A stretch of 64,000 nucleotides of DNA from Tyto alba (GCF_018691265.1 NW_024881322.1:11769989-11833988); one strand, 5' to 3'. Counted from the first letter of the stretch, positions 36,246 to 48,595 are shown. Translations and numbers: made by a program. The notes: generated by a model from the sequence alone, not told the origin.

Positions 36246-36474
36246 ATTTGCAGTGCTTCTGGAATAGTAGAGCTGAGAGCAGGAAGTGGTGTGAGCGATA
36301 CAGGCCGAACAGCTCTTGATAACAAAACATCATTACTCAACACAATGCCTCCCCACTCTTCACCACGTTCACGAGATTATAACCCATACAATTATTCTGA
36401 TGGAATCAGTTCATTTAATAAATCTGCTCTGAAAGAAGCCATGTTTGATGATGATGCAGAGCAGTTTCCTGATG
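36246..36474 (+). CDS. CLASP2: CLASP2 exon, linker (ICSASGIVELRAGS...FPD)
   Basis: A 229-nt exon: ICSASGIVELRAGSGVSDTG, RTALDNKTSLLNTMPPHSSP, RSRDYNPYNYSDGISSFNKS, ALKEAMFDDDAEQFPD. The second half (HSSPRSRDYNPYNYSD..ALKEAMFDDD) is nearly invariant in vertebrate CLASPs. The first 20 residues differ from the mammalian CGGPGMSDPRAGG form I remember, so this is the fast-changing part. Donor GTAAGC. Confidence 0.97.
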
Positions 36475-39400
36475 GTAAGCTTCAGGTTGCATTCTGTGCT
36501 AGAAGAAAAACGATGAGATTTTCATTCTTTTAGTTCGGTTTCCGAATTTATGATTAGCAATATATGTATCACCAGTGCCACTCCTTTGAGAGGTTTTTAC
36601 AAATACTGTATTGCAAATTAGTTTATTTGTTAGTAATCCTTTTGAGTGCCATTGTTGGATTACCTGGTATTTGTAGAGATAAGGGTGAAAATGAGATAAA
36701 TACTGAACTATATTGTATTCATCTGGTAGCACATCCTGCAGCAGTATTGTCAATACAAATTTACTTATCAGATTGCTTTATGATTGAAATTTAAAGAGCG
36801 GAGGGGGAAATATTTACAGCAAAGAAGTAAAACTCTAGATCAAACCAGTTTGGCAATTAGGTGAAAGATTAAGTATTTTTTTTAGTAATATATTTGTATT
36901 TGAAACATGACATTGGCATTTTCTATTGACTAAACATTCTTTTTGGAAAAAAAAAAAAAGCAACACCCAAACAAACCAGCTTTTACCAGGAAGGTGGTAC
37001 AGTTAGCCCATGTAAATCTAAGAATTTGAGCTGTTGTTCTGTAGGCTTCTAGAGCTTCTTTGTAATATTTCTCAGTATACCTTTGGGTAATTTTTTATCT
37101 CTAAATGTTGGGAAGGTTCCAAAGTATCACCACTGTCATTATTTTAAAAAGTAGCAAGTGGTTTTCATAATCTGTTATTCATTATTATTGATACTTTCTT
37201 TTCAGTTACAGATTAAAATCAGTTTTTAAGGAAACAAATTTCTTAATAGTGAGGGACAAATAAATTTTTCCCCTTCTGGCTTTTTTCCTTCTGTCATCCA
37301 GCAAAAATGTGTTACAGAAATTGTTGAAAAACAAAGTTTTTTTCTGAAATGGTGTTTTATTTAGCTATTCTATAAGCTGACTTTAGGTTTACATTAAATG
37401 CAAAACAAATCCAAGTGAAGTGCCTTTCTTTTTCTCTTCTGTTGAGTAAAAAGGCATATGGCCAATTATTATCTTCTGAAAAAGATTGAGGGGAATGCAA
37501 ATTTTCACAAATCTTGTCATGTAAATATCAATAATCAGATACCTTTGCCATCCACATGCAGATCCAGTTTATGATCAAGACTCTGAGTTACAGAGATCCT
37601 GATTTACGTGGGATAAGCCTCTTTAGACCTGACAACATATTTCTGGATATTGCATTAAGGCAAATTTAATCTGTGCTGTACTAGCATGTTCTGGTTTTGT
37701 CAAAACTCATGACTGGCTGGAGTGAAGCATTGCCATCAGTATTAGTTTGACCTGCTTGGAGGAGTAGTGCAATGCATCATTTAGGTCTGCTCTGTCATGG
37801 ATCTTAACAAAGTACTTAGATTAATTCCTGTGCTCACCCTTAGTATCTAGTTACATCATGTTCTTTCTGTCATTTGTGTGTTACTTTTAGAATTTATTCT
37901 AAGATAACTTTGAAAAAGTCTGCATGAAAAAAAAAAAAAGATACTCTTGGCAAAATACTTTGTGCCTACAATTTCTCAGTTAGGAGTTGAATGCTTTTCC
38001 CATAAATCTGAAGCGCTTGTTGAACATTAGATTTTAATTTTCAGAAACTCCACAGAATTGCTGCCTGTTAATGATACAAAGTCCTGTTTTTAGTGGACTC
38101 CCAGCTATGCTCCCATGTGTTACTGGGAGAAAGATGTGGAAATACAGGGCTAGGCAGGAAAGCTGTAGCTGCTCATGCAGTCCTGTCAGCAGCACCGAGG
38201 CATGAATGTGTATTCTGCAGATGGTTTGTCTAACAGTTGAAAATTTCCGGTGGAGGAGGTGCCACAGTGTACCCCACGTGGTCATTTGAGTGTTCGGCCT
38301 CTCTTACAGCAAAAACGTTTTCAGAGTAACAGCCTAAATCTTCCAACCACTGGCAGCTGTTGGTTTGGTTTTGTTTTTTTTTTTTTTCTTCCCAAGGGAG
38401 AAGCTCTTTCTCCAAGGCATAGGGAAACCTGGCTAAGTCTTTTCCACACTCCTTAAAAGCAGTCCACAGTCTCTGGTTGAAAACCAGTGTTATTTATTTT
38501 AGCTTACTTCATGGACTGTGTTTTCCAAACATCTTTCTTTTTACCTGTCACTTTGTATATGAGCTTAAGGTTTCTGCTTCTGTGTCTTGCCTTACGTTTA
38601 CCATCTTTTTTTTTTTCAGACCATTGCTCTGATTTATCGTGATAATTTTCCATTTTTATGGTGTTCTTCAGTATGTTTGCAACTGCTCTTAAATTAATAT
38701 CATCTGCAGATTTTATAAGTTGTTTCCATATTCCTTCAATAGCATCAACAAAAGCCTCAAACAGAACCAGACTCCGCACGGATCTGAGCAGGACCATCAC
38801 TCATGTCCTCCTAGATTAATAGAAAGCTGTTCATAGTCCAGTCACCCTGCAAATGATTCATCAAGTTTTGCACCCTCCTCGTTGGCTTTTTTGACTGCCA
38901 TGTTTGCATAGTTTCTGTGCTAAGATGCTATTGGTGGCAGTAGGAAAATCTTTACTAAATTCAGGACATACCTGCATGTTCCCTTTTAACCTTTTCACTG
39001 TTTATCCTGTCAAAAGGATATTAATTGTTTAGTTTAAAAATAGCTGTTCTTCATCAAATATTTATATCTATAATGTATATTTTATTTCATTCAGATGAAG
39101 GAGTTGCATCTGCTCCTCCCCATGTGTGTTTTGTTTTCTTTCTGAAAAAGAAATTTTGAGAGCAGACTTTTATATGATGACTTTTACACTTCTCCATTCT
39201 TACCTGGAGAATGTTTGGAAATGAAACTCTGGCTGCTCATACAGGGGAATGGAAAATACAGGCTGTGAAGCCATCTCCTTCTTGGTTGTTTTCATGTTTT
39301 TCAGGAATTCCAGCTTCTTTCCTCCCCTTATTCCTGCTTGGACATGGCTGCTACCTTTTCCTCTCTTTACGCATTCCCTCCATATGTTCAAGTTGCCACT

Positions 39401-40854
39401 TTTTTCATTCTGATACTTCCACAGTGAAAATAACTTTATTCAAACAGATATGGGTAGTTTTGATAATTATGTGTCAATATGCATTCCCCAAAATAGGATT
39501 TACTATAGCTGTAATCCTCACAGTTTGGTAGAACAAGTGTAATAGGTCTGGTAATAAAAGTAATGATTTTGGTTTTGTAAAAGTAATTGTCCATTCTGCT
39601 CATCTGTACTAATTAATCAGTCACATAATGCAATTCCAGCCTATCCTTTAGGCAAACATTAATGATCCATTTAGAGAGTCTGCAAAGCGTGCATTAATAC
39701 AGAGGCAGTAGAAGCGTTTACAAAAAAAGGTTTGGAATGTTGGGTTCAAAAGCAGTGTGATTTTTAAGGTAACTGATATGTGATTTTTAAGATACTTGAT
39801 ACAGCTTTTCTTTCTTTGTACAGGTGCTTTGTTACAGCATTTATAAGCTACAGTGTTGAATACAGTAATATAACATGTTCAAGGGCTGTGGTTTCTCAGT
39901 ATATGATCTAATAAATTTTTTATGGAGAAAGTATTTCACGTGTTAATAAATGGAATAATTTTAGGAAAGATGCAATGCAGGAACACTTGCATTTTATGTC
40001 AATATTTCCAACCTTTTTCCAGGGGAAAAAAAAAAGTGTGTTTCTGTTAATTTATCTAAAAGTCTCAGTGCAAAGATGGAAGCTATGTGCTTTTCTTACT
40101 TAAAAGTTAAATTGGTCTTGATGATGGAATAAAGGCAACGACTTGATACGTAATTTTTATTAAGAACATTTTTACGTTTCATGACTGTTTGTATATCTCT
40201 CCGTTTGCATTTCAGTGTTTACAAATGTGGGTTGTGTTACTAATGAGTTTTCCCATCATCATGGAATCCTCTCTAACCAAAACTGAAATCCAGAGCCTCT
40301 TATAATGACTGCTGACAGGAATCTCTGTGGCCTTGGATTGCTCTAGTTCAGCTAGTTTGTACCAAGCACCATTCTTGTGCATTTATTTTTTTCCTTATTT
40401 GTGTTAACAGCCTAGCTATTGCTGGGGAACCATGGTTTGCAAAAGTCTAAGCAATTCTGTAATACTAATGGAGAAAAGACAGATTTGTTGTCTTGGATGG
40501 AAGGGTCATATCAGAAAGGCACTTTGTGTATAGGTCAGATTTTAAAGGATGCAGAGTACTTACCATTTTGGGTATTGCAAGCCTAAAAACTGTTGCAGTA
40601 AACTAGCTGACAGGGAGGGTTTGCAATATCATTGTAGGGGTTTTTTTGGTGATGGTAACCTTGTTCAGCAATGTTGGCTGAACTGAAAATGTCGTAGCCA
40701 AATTGTGATTTTTGCAGACAAGTTTGGGGAAGAAAATAAAAGCATGCTAGAAAGCCAGCTAGCCATCCTAGAAAATATCCTTCAGTTATACAGCAGGCCC
40801 TAATATTTATTTGCAGTGATCTGAAAGCTGTGTTAATGTGTTCCTTTTTGGCAG
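36475..40854 (+). other. CLASP2: CLASP2 intron
   Basis: About 4.4 kb AT-rich, with T-runs near 38372-38387 and A-runs near 36948-36959 and 37927-37939. No repeat family or gene recognised. Confidence 0.85.
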
Positions 40855-41048
40855 AGCCTCCTATGGACCATTCTGATCTGGTTGCAGAGTTACTGAAAGA
40901 GTTATCAAACCATAATGAGAGAGTCGAGGAAAGAAAGGCTGCCCTGTACGAGCTCATGAGGTTAACTCAGGAAGAATCTTTTGGTGTTTGGGATGAGCAC
41001 TTCAAAACAATACTACTTTTGCTGCTTGAAACACTTGGAGATAAAGAG
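40855..41048 (+). CDS. CLASP2: CLASP2 exon, start of C-terminal domain
   Basis: A 194-nt exon: EPPMDHSDLVAELLKELSNH, NERVEERKAALYELMRLTQE, ESFGVWDEHFKTILLLLLET, LGDKE. It starts the C-terminal helical domain that binds CLIP-170, LL5beta/ELKS and CENP-E in the family. The EPPMDHSDLV start resembles the CLASP1 form as much as the DLSLDHSDLV CLASP2 form I recall. The rest is CLASP2-like. Acceptor TTTTTGGCAG, donor GTAAAT. Confidence 0.98.
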
Positions 41049-41857
41049 GTAAATTCAGATTAATCCAGTTAAGAATGTTAACAAAGCACTTGGTTTACTT
41101 TCAGTATCTTTGAAATGTGTATATGTTGCAGGACGGGCACACGTTTCAGTTAGTCTTGAAAAACAAAAAACTCTGAAAATACAAAAATGTCATGAAGCTC
41201 GAGTGCCCTGATGGTGAAAAGGGCATCAGTAATACTTACCTTCTCAAGTACTCCAGGATAGACTAAATGAAACATTTTTCACTGGGATCCAAAGCTTATC
41301 TTTAACAGCCCCTGGTGGAATCCAGAATATCAAAACATTGTGTGTGGCAAAGCATTTAGAAATATATTTCTAAAATACAGTAACGGTCATTGTGAAGAGA
41401 CTTGAGTTCTGTGTAGTTGTTCTCTACAAGGGCCATGTTTTTGAAATTACTGAGGATCAAAAGACACCAACAGTTGCTTTTTATTTTAAATAACTAAAAA
41501 TTCGTAAAAAAAAATCAAAAATATATTTGCATAATGTGATGCTAAAGGTTTTATCAGCACTTGTGAAGAATAAAATTGTTTGCAGCAACCTCTGGGTAGT
41601 GTAAATAACTCAGGTTAGCAAAATGTTTATGATTTGCCAATGGAATTATCTGCAAAAAAAGATCAAGAAGAGCAAGAAACAGAAGATTTTTTTCCTGGCT
41701 TTATTTGTTAACACTAGGTTCGTACCGTATGTATGCGAAGAGCGTAATCTGATATTTTGCCCTTATCAAATACTCTTCCAGCTTCTGAACAAATGGGAAA
41801 ACGTATGTCTGTTTGAAGATGATACATAACTTATTTATTTTAATATTAAATCTTTAG
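41049..41857 (+). other. CLASP2: CLASP2 intron
   Basis: About 800 bases AT-rich, nothing else recognised. Confidence 0.86.
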
Positions 41858-41986
41858 CATGCAATTAGAGCTTTGGCATTGAAAGTTCTAAGAGAAATTC
41901 TAAGAAACCAGCCAGCAAGGTTTAAGAATTATGCAGAGCTCACAATCATGAAGACCCTGGAAGCGCATAAGGATCCTCATAAGGAG
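41858..41986 (+). CDS. CLASP2: CLASP2 exon, C-terminal domain
   Basis: A 129-nt exon: HAIRALALKVLREILRNQPA, RFKNYAELTIMKTLEAHKDP, HKE. HEAT-like helices. Donor GTTAGT, a less common but acceptable form. Whole codons. Confidence 0.98.
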
Positions 41987-43756
41987 GTTAGTAATCGGTT
42001 ATTCTGTTTGAGGTTACGACAAGTTATTACAAAATGAAACAGCTGTCTAAAAAATGTTTGAGAAATTAGTCAGATCTTACTGAGCAAGTAATTTGTTTAA
42101 TAATCAAGCATTTAGCTGTTATTAGTTAACACGGGTATACAAGAAAAAAAAAGAACTGCAGTTTTATAAGCTCTCAAATGCTTCTTATCAGCCCTAATAA
42201 CAGTTGCCTTGGGTGCTGTCAAAGAGGACATAGTAACCAATGATGCATTGTTACAGCTCTTCAAGGAATAACTGAGGGGAGTTTTTTTTTTCCTTATATG
42301 ACATCTTAAGCCAAATGTAGGTGTCCTAGAGCCATACAGTAAGCTTTTGGATTTCATTAAGGTTCATGGTTGAGAGATGGGACTGAGCATGGCAACGAGT
42401 TGTCAACACTTTCCACTTTTAGCCAACTCTGCGCCATTCAAGAGCACGGCTTCGGATGCTCTTAGGGGAGAACACAGGAACATATCAAGGGGAGGAGTTG
42501 GTTGTTACCAGAAAAGTGAGGGGATTCAGAAGTAGAAGGATAACCGTGATCTCACTCAGAAGTATTTGTGATGCATGCACGCACAACGAGGAATAATGGA
42601 TGTAGATACTAGAAACACAAATACAGTAACCACCCCCGTGTGAAACAGTTCATGCCGGTGTCGCTGATGCTGTGGAAAGAATCCACGCTTGATATTAAAT
42701 GATTACATCTTCTCCCTGCCCTCCCCATGCAGGGGCACTTGCTCTGCATGGAACTTACTGTGGGCTCCAGGTTTTGAAGTCTGACAGCAGTTCCTGGCTG
42801 TCACGGTTTAACCCCAGTCAGGGAGGTTGGGGGGGGAGATGAAGAAAATTGGCTCTACCCCAGCCAATTACTTTTGTCGCTCCTCTGATACTCATTTCTC
42901 TTGGTTTGTTTCATATACTCTATTTATTACACTGTCTTGTCCCCATCTTTCCTTGTCACTGTGCTTTTTTCTCTCGGTTTCATGTATACAAGTGAGAGAG
43001 TACAGGGGACAACGATGGAGAGAAACAGTTATAGAGGTTTTTTTTACACCACTGATGTACAAACCACTGATTTTGTACAGCAGTCTGTTTTCCTAGATGG
43101 CAGACACCCAGCTGCACCAATATGAGGATCAGATGTGAATTTTCTCTCTTGTGCCCATGTTGTATCCTGACCTTCTGTACCTATTGACTTCCTACCTAAT
43201 TACTCTTGTTCTGCTTGCTCTGCATATTCTTCAGGCTTGTCTCTTGTAGTTTCTTTCAAACTCAGAAGGGAGGAAAAAACAGCTAGATTGGCTTCTAGAA
43301 GTAGCAATCTAGGCATGTCATTAAACATGTTTTTGAGATGAATGTGAAAACATGTCTTGTCAGTGATCACTGACCTAATGAGAAATAACAGATGACGACA
43401 CAAGGAATTACAGATACACAGCAGTGATGATACTTCAGTGTGTAGCTGGAGAGTATTGCAGAATAGACATTTCAGATCCAATTCAACAAGCAGGTTTGAA
43501 AAACTGGTAAGCATGTTGCCAGGGACATAGATGAGCCGCAGAATAATAGAAAGAGTTGTTTTTAGGGAAGTATGTCCCAACAGTTGGAATCCTGTGAACA
43601 GATTTTCAAAGGCCTCTTCATTCCCATGTTTCTGCAATACCATGGAGTTTTTGGTAGGAAATTTTTATGCTCAAGACCATTACTGCCATATAATAGACAA
43701 TAGTAACAGTCTCTTGTAAATAATTTTCCTACATCTTTTACTTGTTCTTTCAATAG
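41987..43756 (+). other. CLASP2: CLASP2 intron with LTR remnant
   Basis: About 1.8 kb. It holds an LTR remnant at about 42799-42868, a 16-base perfect palindrome at 43359-43374, and an antisense open stretch of 147 codons (43200-43643) with no recognisable domain. Confidence 0.82.
42799..42868 (+). mobile_element. Internally deleted solo LTR remnant (endogenous retrovirus-like)
   Basis: The start TGTCACGGTTTAACCCCAG matches the 5' end of an LTR family that I recall as abundant in neoavian genomes. Only a few tens of bases later comes GAAGAAAATTGGCTCTACCC, resembling the same LTR's 3' end. A large internal deletion has apparently joined the two ends. No coding sequence is present. The right border and any target duplication are uncertain, and the family assignment is from memory. 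Confidence 0.5.
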
Positions 43757-43963
43757 GTGGTGAGATCTGCTGAAGAAGCTGCTTCCATGCTGGCCACTTC
43801 CATTAGCCCAGATCAGTGCATCAAAGTTCTTTGTCCCATTATCCAAACTGCAGATTACCCCATTAATCTGGCTGCAATCAAAATGCAGACGAAAGTCATA
43901 GAAAGAGTATCTAAAGAAACTCTTACTCAGCTTTTACCAGAGATCGTACCAGGTCTAATACAG
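43757..43963 (+). CDS. CLASP2: CLASP2 exon, C-terminal domain
   Basis: A 207-nt exon: VVRSAEEAASMLATSISPDQ, CIKVLCPIIQTADYPINLAA, IKMQTKVIERVSKETLTQLL, PEIVPGLIQ. VSKETL and ATSISP fit CLASP2 better than CLASP1. Acceptor CTTTCAATAG, donor GTAAGG. An A-rich tract starts about 20 bases after the donor. Confidence 0.98.
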
Positions 43964-45134
43964 GTAAGGAGAGAAGAAAGAAAAGGAAAAAAAAAAAAAA
44001 AAAAAAAAAACCAAACAAACAAAAAAAAAAACCTGTATATGTGAGAATTGCAAAGACTTTTTAAAAATAGTATCTCACTTGGCTCTCCTGAAGGATTTTA
44101 GTTGTCTGATAGGTGATGGTTGCTTTGATTCAAAATAACTCAGATAATGGGAACAAACTCTTTGATTGGCTGGTAGCTAAATTATAACTATGGTTAGATC
44201 TCAAAGGAAATCTTGGTAGGATATAAAGTACTGATTATAGTTAAGCTTGGTAGATACTTTTAGTTCTAAGATAGTTGGGTTTTTTCGTTGTTTGTATTGT
44301 TTTCCAAATTGGAATCATTTGGTCTGAAATTGTCCACCTTGTATTTGTGTATAATTGTAGGGTTTTGTCACTTGCAATTTGGGGGAGGCAAGAGGAAAGA
44401 AGCAGTTGATTGGGGAAGGTTTAATAAAATGAGGAGGATATCAGAGGCTTCTCTTCCTTTGTCTTTAAAAATAAATTCTTTCCCACCTTATCAAGAGCTA
44501 AGATATATTAATTTCTGTGTGATAGATAAAGGATTTTCTGAGTTTGACAGCAGCATGCTGCAGATTTCTGTCTTTAATGGGTGTGACTCAGTCATACATG
44601 GGCAGGAAGGTACAGGCAGAGAAGGGCCCCTCTGAGAAGGAGGTGTGAGAGAGACAGCCAGGCATGGGTACTAGTCAAGTGGCAAAACAAACAAAAATCA
44701 TTAAGGAACAAGATGGGAGTTAACAAAAGTATCTTTAGCTGTTAAGAGAAAACTTCTTTCAGAGTAAGGAAGCTCTAAATTGAATGGTCTTCTGCTTTAA
44801 GTAAATATCTTTATAATCTAGAACAGTCTCTCTTAGGTACTTCCCTGTTGTATGACAGCAGCTCTGTTTTCAGTGTAACTTATGAACACTGTTGTGTGGG
44901 TTTTAATTTCACTCTGGAAAATGATTATCAATGGTGATTAATAAGAAGCCTGCTTTTTAAGTGCATGCTCTATATTTGCATGTTTGTTTTTTTGTTGGAA
45001 TGCTTCGTTGGGCTACACTAGCATTAATTTACTGTAGACTTCAATGTATTTATTGTAGTAAATAAGTAAATAGCTTTCTGAGGCTTTTAATCATTAACTG
45101 ATAAGGTATTAATGTTAATTTTATTGCTTTCTAG
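43964..45134 (+). other. CLASP2: CLASP2 intron
   Basis: About 1.17 kb AT-rich. Besides the A-tracts at its start, no repeat family or gene recognised. Confidence 0.85.
43987..44031 (+). repeat. Poly(A) tracts just after a CLASP2 donor
   Basis: A24 at 43987-44010, CCAAACAAAC, then A11 at 44021-44031. Low-complexity; no attached retroposon body recognised. Confidence 0.85.
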
Positions 45135-45251
45135 GGTTATGATAATTCAGAGAGCAGTGTTCGTAAGGCATGTGTTTTCTGCCTTGTAGCCATTCATGCA
45201 GTAATTGGTGATGAACTAAAACCACATCTCAGTCAACTCACTGGCAGCAAA
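45135..45251 (+). CDS. CLASP2: CLASP2 exon, C-terminal domain
   Basis: A 117-nt exon: GYDNSESSVRKACVFCLVAI, HAVIGDELKPHLSQLTGSK. HAVIGDELKPHLSQ matches CLASP2 (YSVIGEDLKPHLAQ is the CLASP1 form as I recall). Acceptor TTGCTTTCTAG, donor GTAAGT. Confidence 0.98.
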
Positions 45252-46336
45252 GTAAGTAAAAGATACCATTTAAAGAAATCTTGGTTCCTAAGTGTATGTA
45301 TGCATTTTCATTTTGGTTGTAATTGCCAGAAAGTTTCATAAAAGTATATACTTGAATGATAGTATCAGGGCTACTGAAACTCTCCAAGGGTTAATAGAAC
45401 ATCATCATGAACCGTTCAGAACTGGAAATCCATAGATCTCTCTTTATGCAAGTGTACAAACTTTAGCATTAAGATAAATACTAAATTAGGCTTTTTACTG
45501 CTGTTTAATGGATTTAGTTACTGGTTGTATCCCCAATAGTAGTGCTAGTGGCTGTACTCAGCATGGCTTTTCCTATCAGTATTTGTCTTGTTTTTCATGT
45601 AAATTCTGAGTGGAAAGCAGAAAATATGAATGTAATATGTAGATGTTACATACAGCAGTTTTATTTATTCTTACTCCTTGTTGCTTTTTTTTCATCAGTC
45701 CTGTCAATACCTCTGATTTGAAATAATAATATTAGTAATCAGTCTGTGGTCCTTTTTGGTTCAGGATATTCATGCTTTTATTGACATCTCTTACAGACTG
45801 TTTTTTGCATGCGAACAGCTGTATGTTAATTGTGAATCTCTTTGTCCTTGAGAATAAAACAGGAGAATTAATTTTGTATATCTTTCAATAAGACAGTTAT
45901 ATCTTAAAAATACTCTCTGGCAGTGATTGTGTTGAATGTGATTCTAGACAGTATTGGAAGCTTTAGTAAGCACCAGAATCAACAACTTGTAACTAGAGAC
46001 TTAAAAGCTCAGCATTAACTTAAAAGGGAAAAAAAAAGTACCTTATTTAGAACAGCATTGTAATTTGAGAAAAATATTCCATCTATCTTAATCTAGCTAC
46101 CTTAGATCATTCTCTTCTTTACATCCTTAAAGAAGCTTGAGCAGTTTCCATGTGACAAATTTTGCTGTGCTTGATGTTTTCATTGGCAAGTATGTTACCT
46201 TTGAATCAGCTGTGTAAAATACAATTTTGCTTTTGGGGAAAAGAAAATGGTTTAATGTCTCCTTTGTTGTACCATGGCTGTAGTCTGTACAGTTTGCAAA
46301 TACTAAACAAAGTGAATTTCTGGATTAAATTTGCAG
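45252..46336 (+). other. CLASP2: CLASP2 last intron
   Basis: About 1.1 kb AT-rich, nothing else recognised. Confidence 0.86.
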
Positions 46337-46423
46337 ATGAAATTATTGAACCTTTACATCAAACGTGCACAAACAGGCTCTGGACCAGGGGATACAACAG
46401 CAGATATGTCTGGACAAAGCTAA
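46337..46423 (+). CDS. CLASP2: CLASP2 terminal coding exon with stop
   Basis: Encodes MKLLNLYIKRAQTGSG, then PGDTTADMSGQS and TAA at 46421-46423. The MKLLNLYIKRAQT helix end is common to CLASP1 and CLASP2. The TGSG..D.SGQS tail is diagnostic of CLASP2. Acceptor AATTTGCAG. The exon continues into the 3' UTR. Confidence 0.98.
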   Translation: MKLLNLYIKRAQTGSGPGDTTADMSGQS

Positions 46424-47059
46424 TGAAGCTGACAAGAGTTAACCAGGTCTCCTAAAGCAAGGGCAAGGCCCTCTTCAGTGAAAGGAAAATCCTTACATAC
46501 AACTTCTGGAACTTTTTTCTTGTTTGTTTGTTTGTTTTTTTCCCTTTTGTTTTGTTTTGGGTTTTTTTTGTTTGTTTGGTTGGTTTTTTTCATTTAACCA
46601 ATGGCTGTCCTCAGCCTGCATGTGACTCTTGCAATAGAATTATTCCAAATCCAAGGAGAAACAGTATTAACATCAGTTGATCAAAGCAGAATAAAATCTA
46701 AAATAACCTAATCCATCAGTTATCCTGTTCACAATCCTCTGTGTCTTCCCATTAACTTTTGCCAGTGTTACTGTATTAAGAAAAAAAAAGATTTTTTTTT
46801 TTTAATGATAATTAAAAAGGTATGCTTTAAGCTTCAGAAGTTAAAATACAAATTCTGTTGCTTTTATTCAGCTGCAGATAATGTTACTTTTTTTACTGCT
46901 ATTTTGTTTCAGTATCATGTCCTTCACTAGAAACAAGAAGTGATGTGAAACAAGGCTGAACTAGTCTGAACTGCAGTGAGACTTGTTCACTGTGGTGGTG
47001 GTTCATCGTCTTATTTACAGCTTGTTTGGGATATTCTGGAGATTGAGAAATATGCCTAT

Positions 47060-47081
47060 AAAAAAAAAAAAAAAAAAAAAA
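47060..47081 (+). repeat. A22 tract in the CLASP2 3' UTR
   Basis: A run of 22 A after TATGCCTAT. It is long enough to prime oligo-dT cDNA internally and mimic a poly(A) end. Confidence 0.9.
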
Positions 47082-48589
47082 GCTGGATTGATCCAGTTCT
47101 GTAAAAGTGATATTGTTCATTGGTTGTATGTTTGTTGCATAAATAAGAATTTAGCGTGCGCAGTGGAGGACTGGTACAAGCAGTACCTCTCTCGGTGGAA
47201 GCCAGCCCTTTCAGGGGAGCAGTGCTGACCCGGTGGTCGCGCAGCAGCCTGCTTCTCAGCAGCAGAGTTAATGGTCACTTGATGGACGTGAACCATCCTT
47301 GTCACCTTTCGTTCTTCAAGCAGGATGCTTCGGAATGGAGTGCTCTGCCCAAGCATGCTCAGTATGTATTTATCTTTATCACTAGAATGTTGCCTCTCAA
47401 CCTAATTGCTGGAACAAGTAGTCTTGTATTGTAACTCACATGGGATTTTATGACAGCAGTGCAGAAAACTTTATTCATTACCTTCCTAAAAACACCAAGA
47501 TTTTCTGCACTGAATTTAAATGGGGAGGGAGGGGGTATAGTTACAAATGCTATGGATCTTACCACCTTTTAATTTAAGAAAAAAAAAAATATATATTTTG
47601 GATGAGTTGGGAAAGCTGCACCAAATTATTTGCATGGTTTTCTTGAATAGTATCCTGAAGACCCATCTGGATTAAGGTGTGGAAATATTTCCAGGGTTTG
47701 GTTTTCCAGTTTTGAAAAAGAGTTAGTTTATTGTGAATAATGGTTCTTTGTATTTATGAACTTGTTAATGGAAAGAGAACAAAGATCAAGTAAATGTGTC
47801 CCTAAATGTTGTATTTTTTCTTTTTTTCTTTTTTCTTTTTTTTTTTGTTTTCTTTTTTTCTGGTCTTGGATATAAGCAGCAAGCTAATTAACTAAGAACT
47901 GGGATGAAACAGTGCCCTTCCCAGGAATGGTGGAACTGTTTTTTTACTGACTTTTTTTCCCTTTGACTGTGATGTTGTCTAGTTGTAGAAAGTGTATCCT
48001 GATAAGAGAGAAAATAGCGGTGCCAAGGATGATGATCTGTGCTAGGCTAAAATTCTCTCTACCTCTTCAGGGTGACTAATTTTTGACTGAGCTGCTGCAT
48101 ATGGCACCCGGTGGAAGAACTATCTACAGAAAAAAATTTATTTTTTTTTTCCCAAATTATCACTTAATGTGTATTCAGAACTCTATTCTTCAACATTGCA
48201 GCCAAATATCATAAGAAACTACTTATACACTTTACTTGCTAGGAACCCTGAAAAGCAAAACTGAATAAAAATTAAGTCAGATGCTTGTAGTTACATGAAA
48301 GGTTGTTTTCACTTTAGTTTGAAGTGAATGCAATAGAAGGAGCTAAGATGCAGTTGTTAAAGAAGCAATGCCGTTGCAGAGATTTATCTGGAGGAGAAGT
48401 TGTAGAAATATATGTAAAGACTTAAAAAACCAAGACTGTCATAACTCGTCGCTACCCCTTTTTAGCAGCTACATGAAGAAAATAGTATCTCTTTCTTTCC
48501 TTTGTTATGTGTAACATCCTTGTTGTTTTCAACTGTTTAATTACATTGTGTATTTATAGTTCTATGCTTACCATTGTGCATATACTGGC

Positions 48590-48595
48590 AATAAA
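48590..48595 (+). promoter_or_regulatory. CLASP2: Candidate main CLASP2 poly(A) signal
   Basis: AATAAA about 2.17 kb after the stop codon. A U/GU-rich stretch (TTCTGGTTTTCTGTTTTATT) follows about 40 bases later. Weaker alternatives are AATAAA at 46690, 48264 and 51105. Confidence 0.5.

Noticed and set aside
1..46423. Assignment to CLASP1
   Set aside because: The C-terminal tail, VSKETL and HAVIGDELKPHLSQ residues and the UBP1 neighbour fit CLASP2. CLASP1 should be followed by TFCP2L1.
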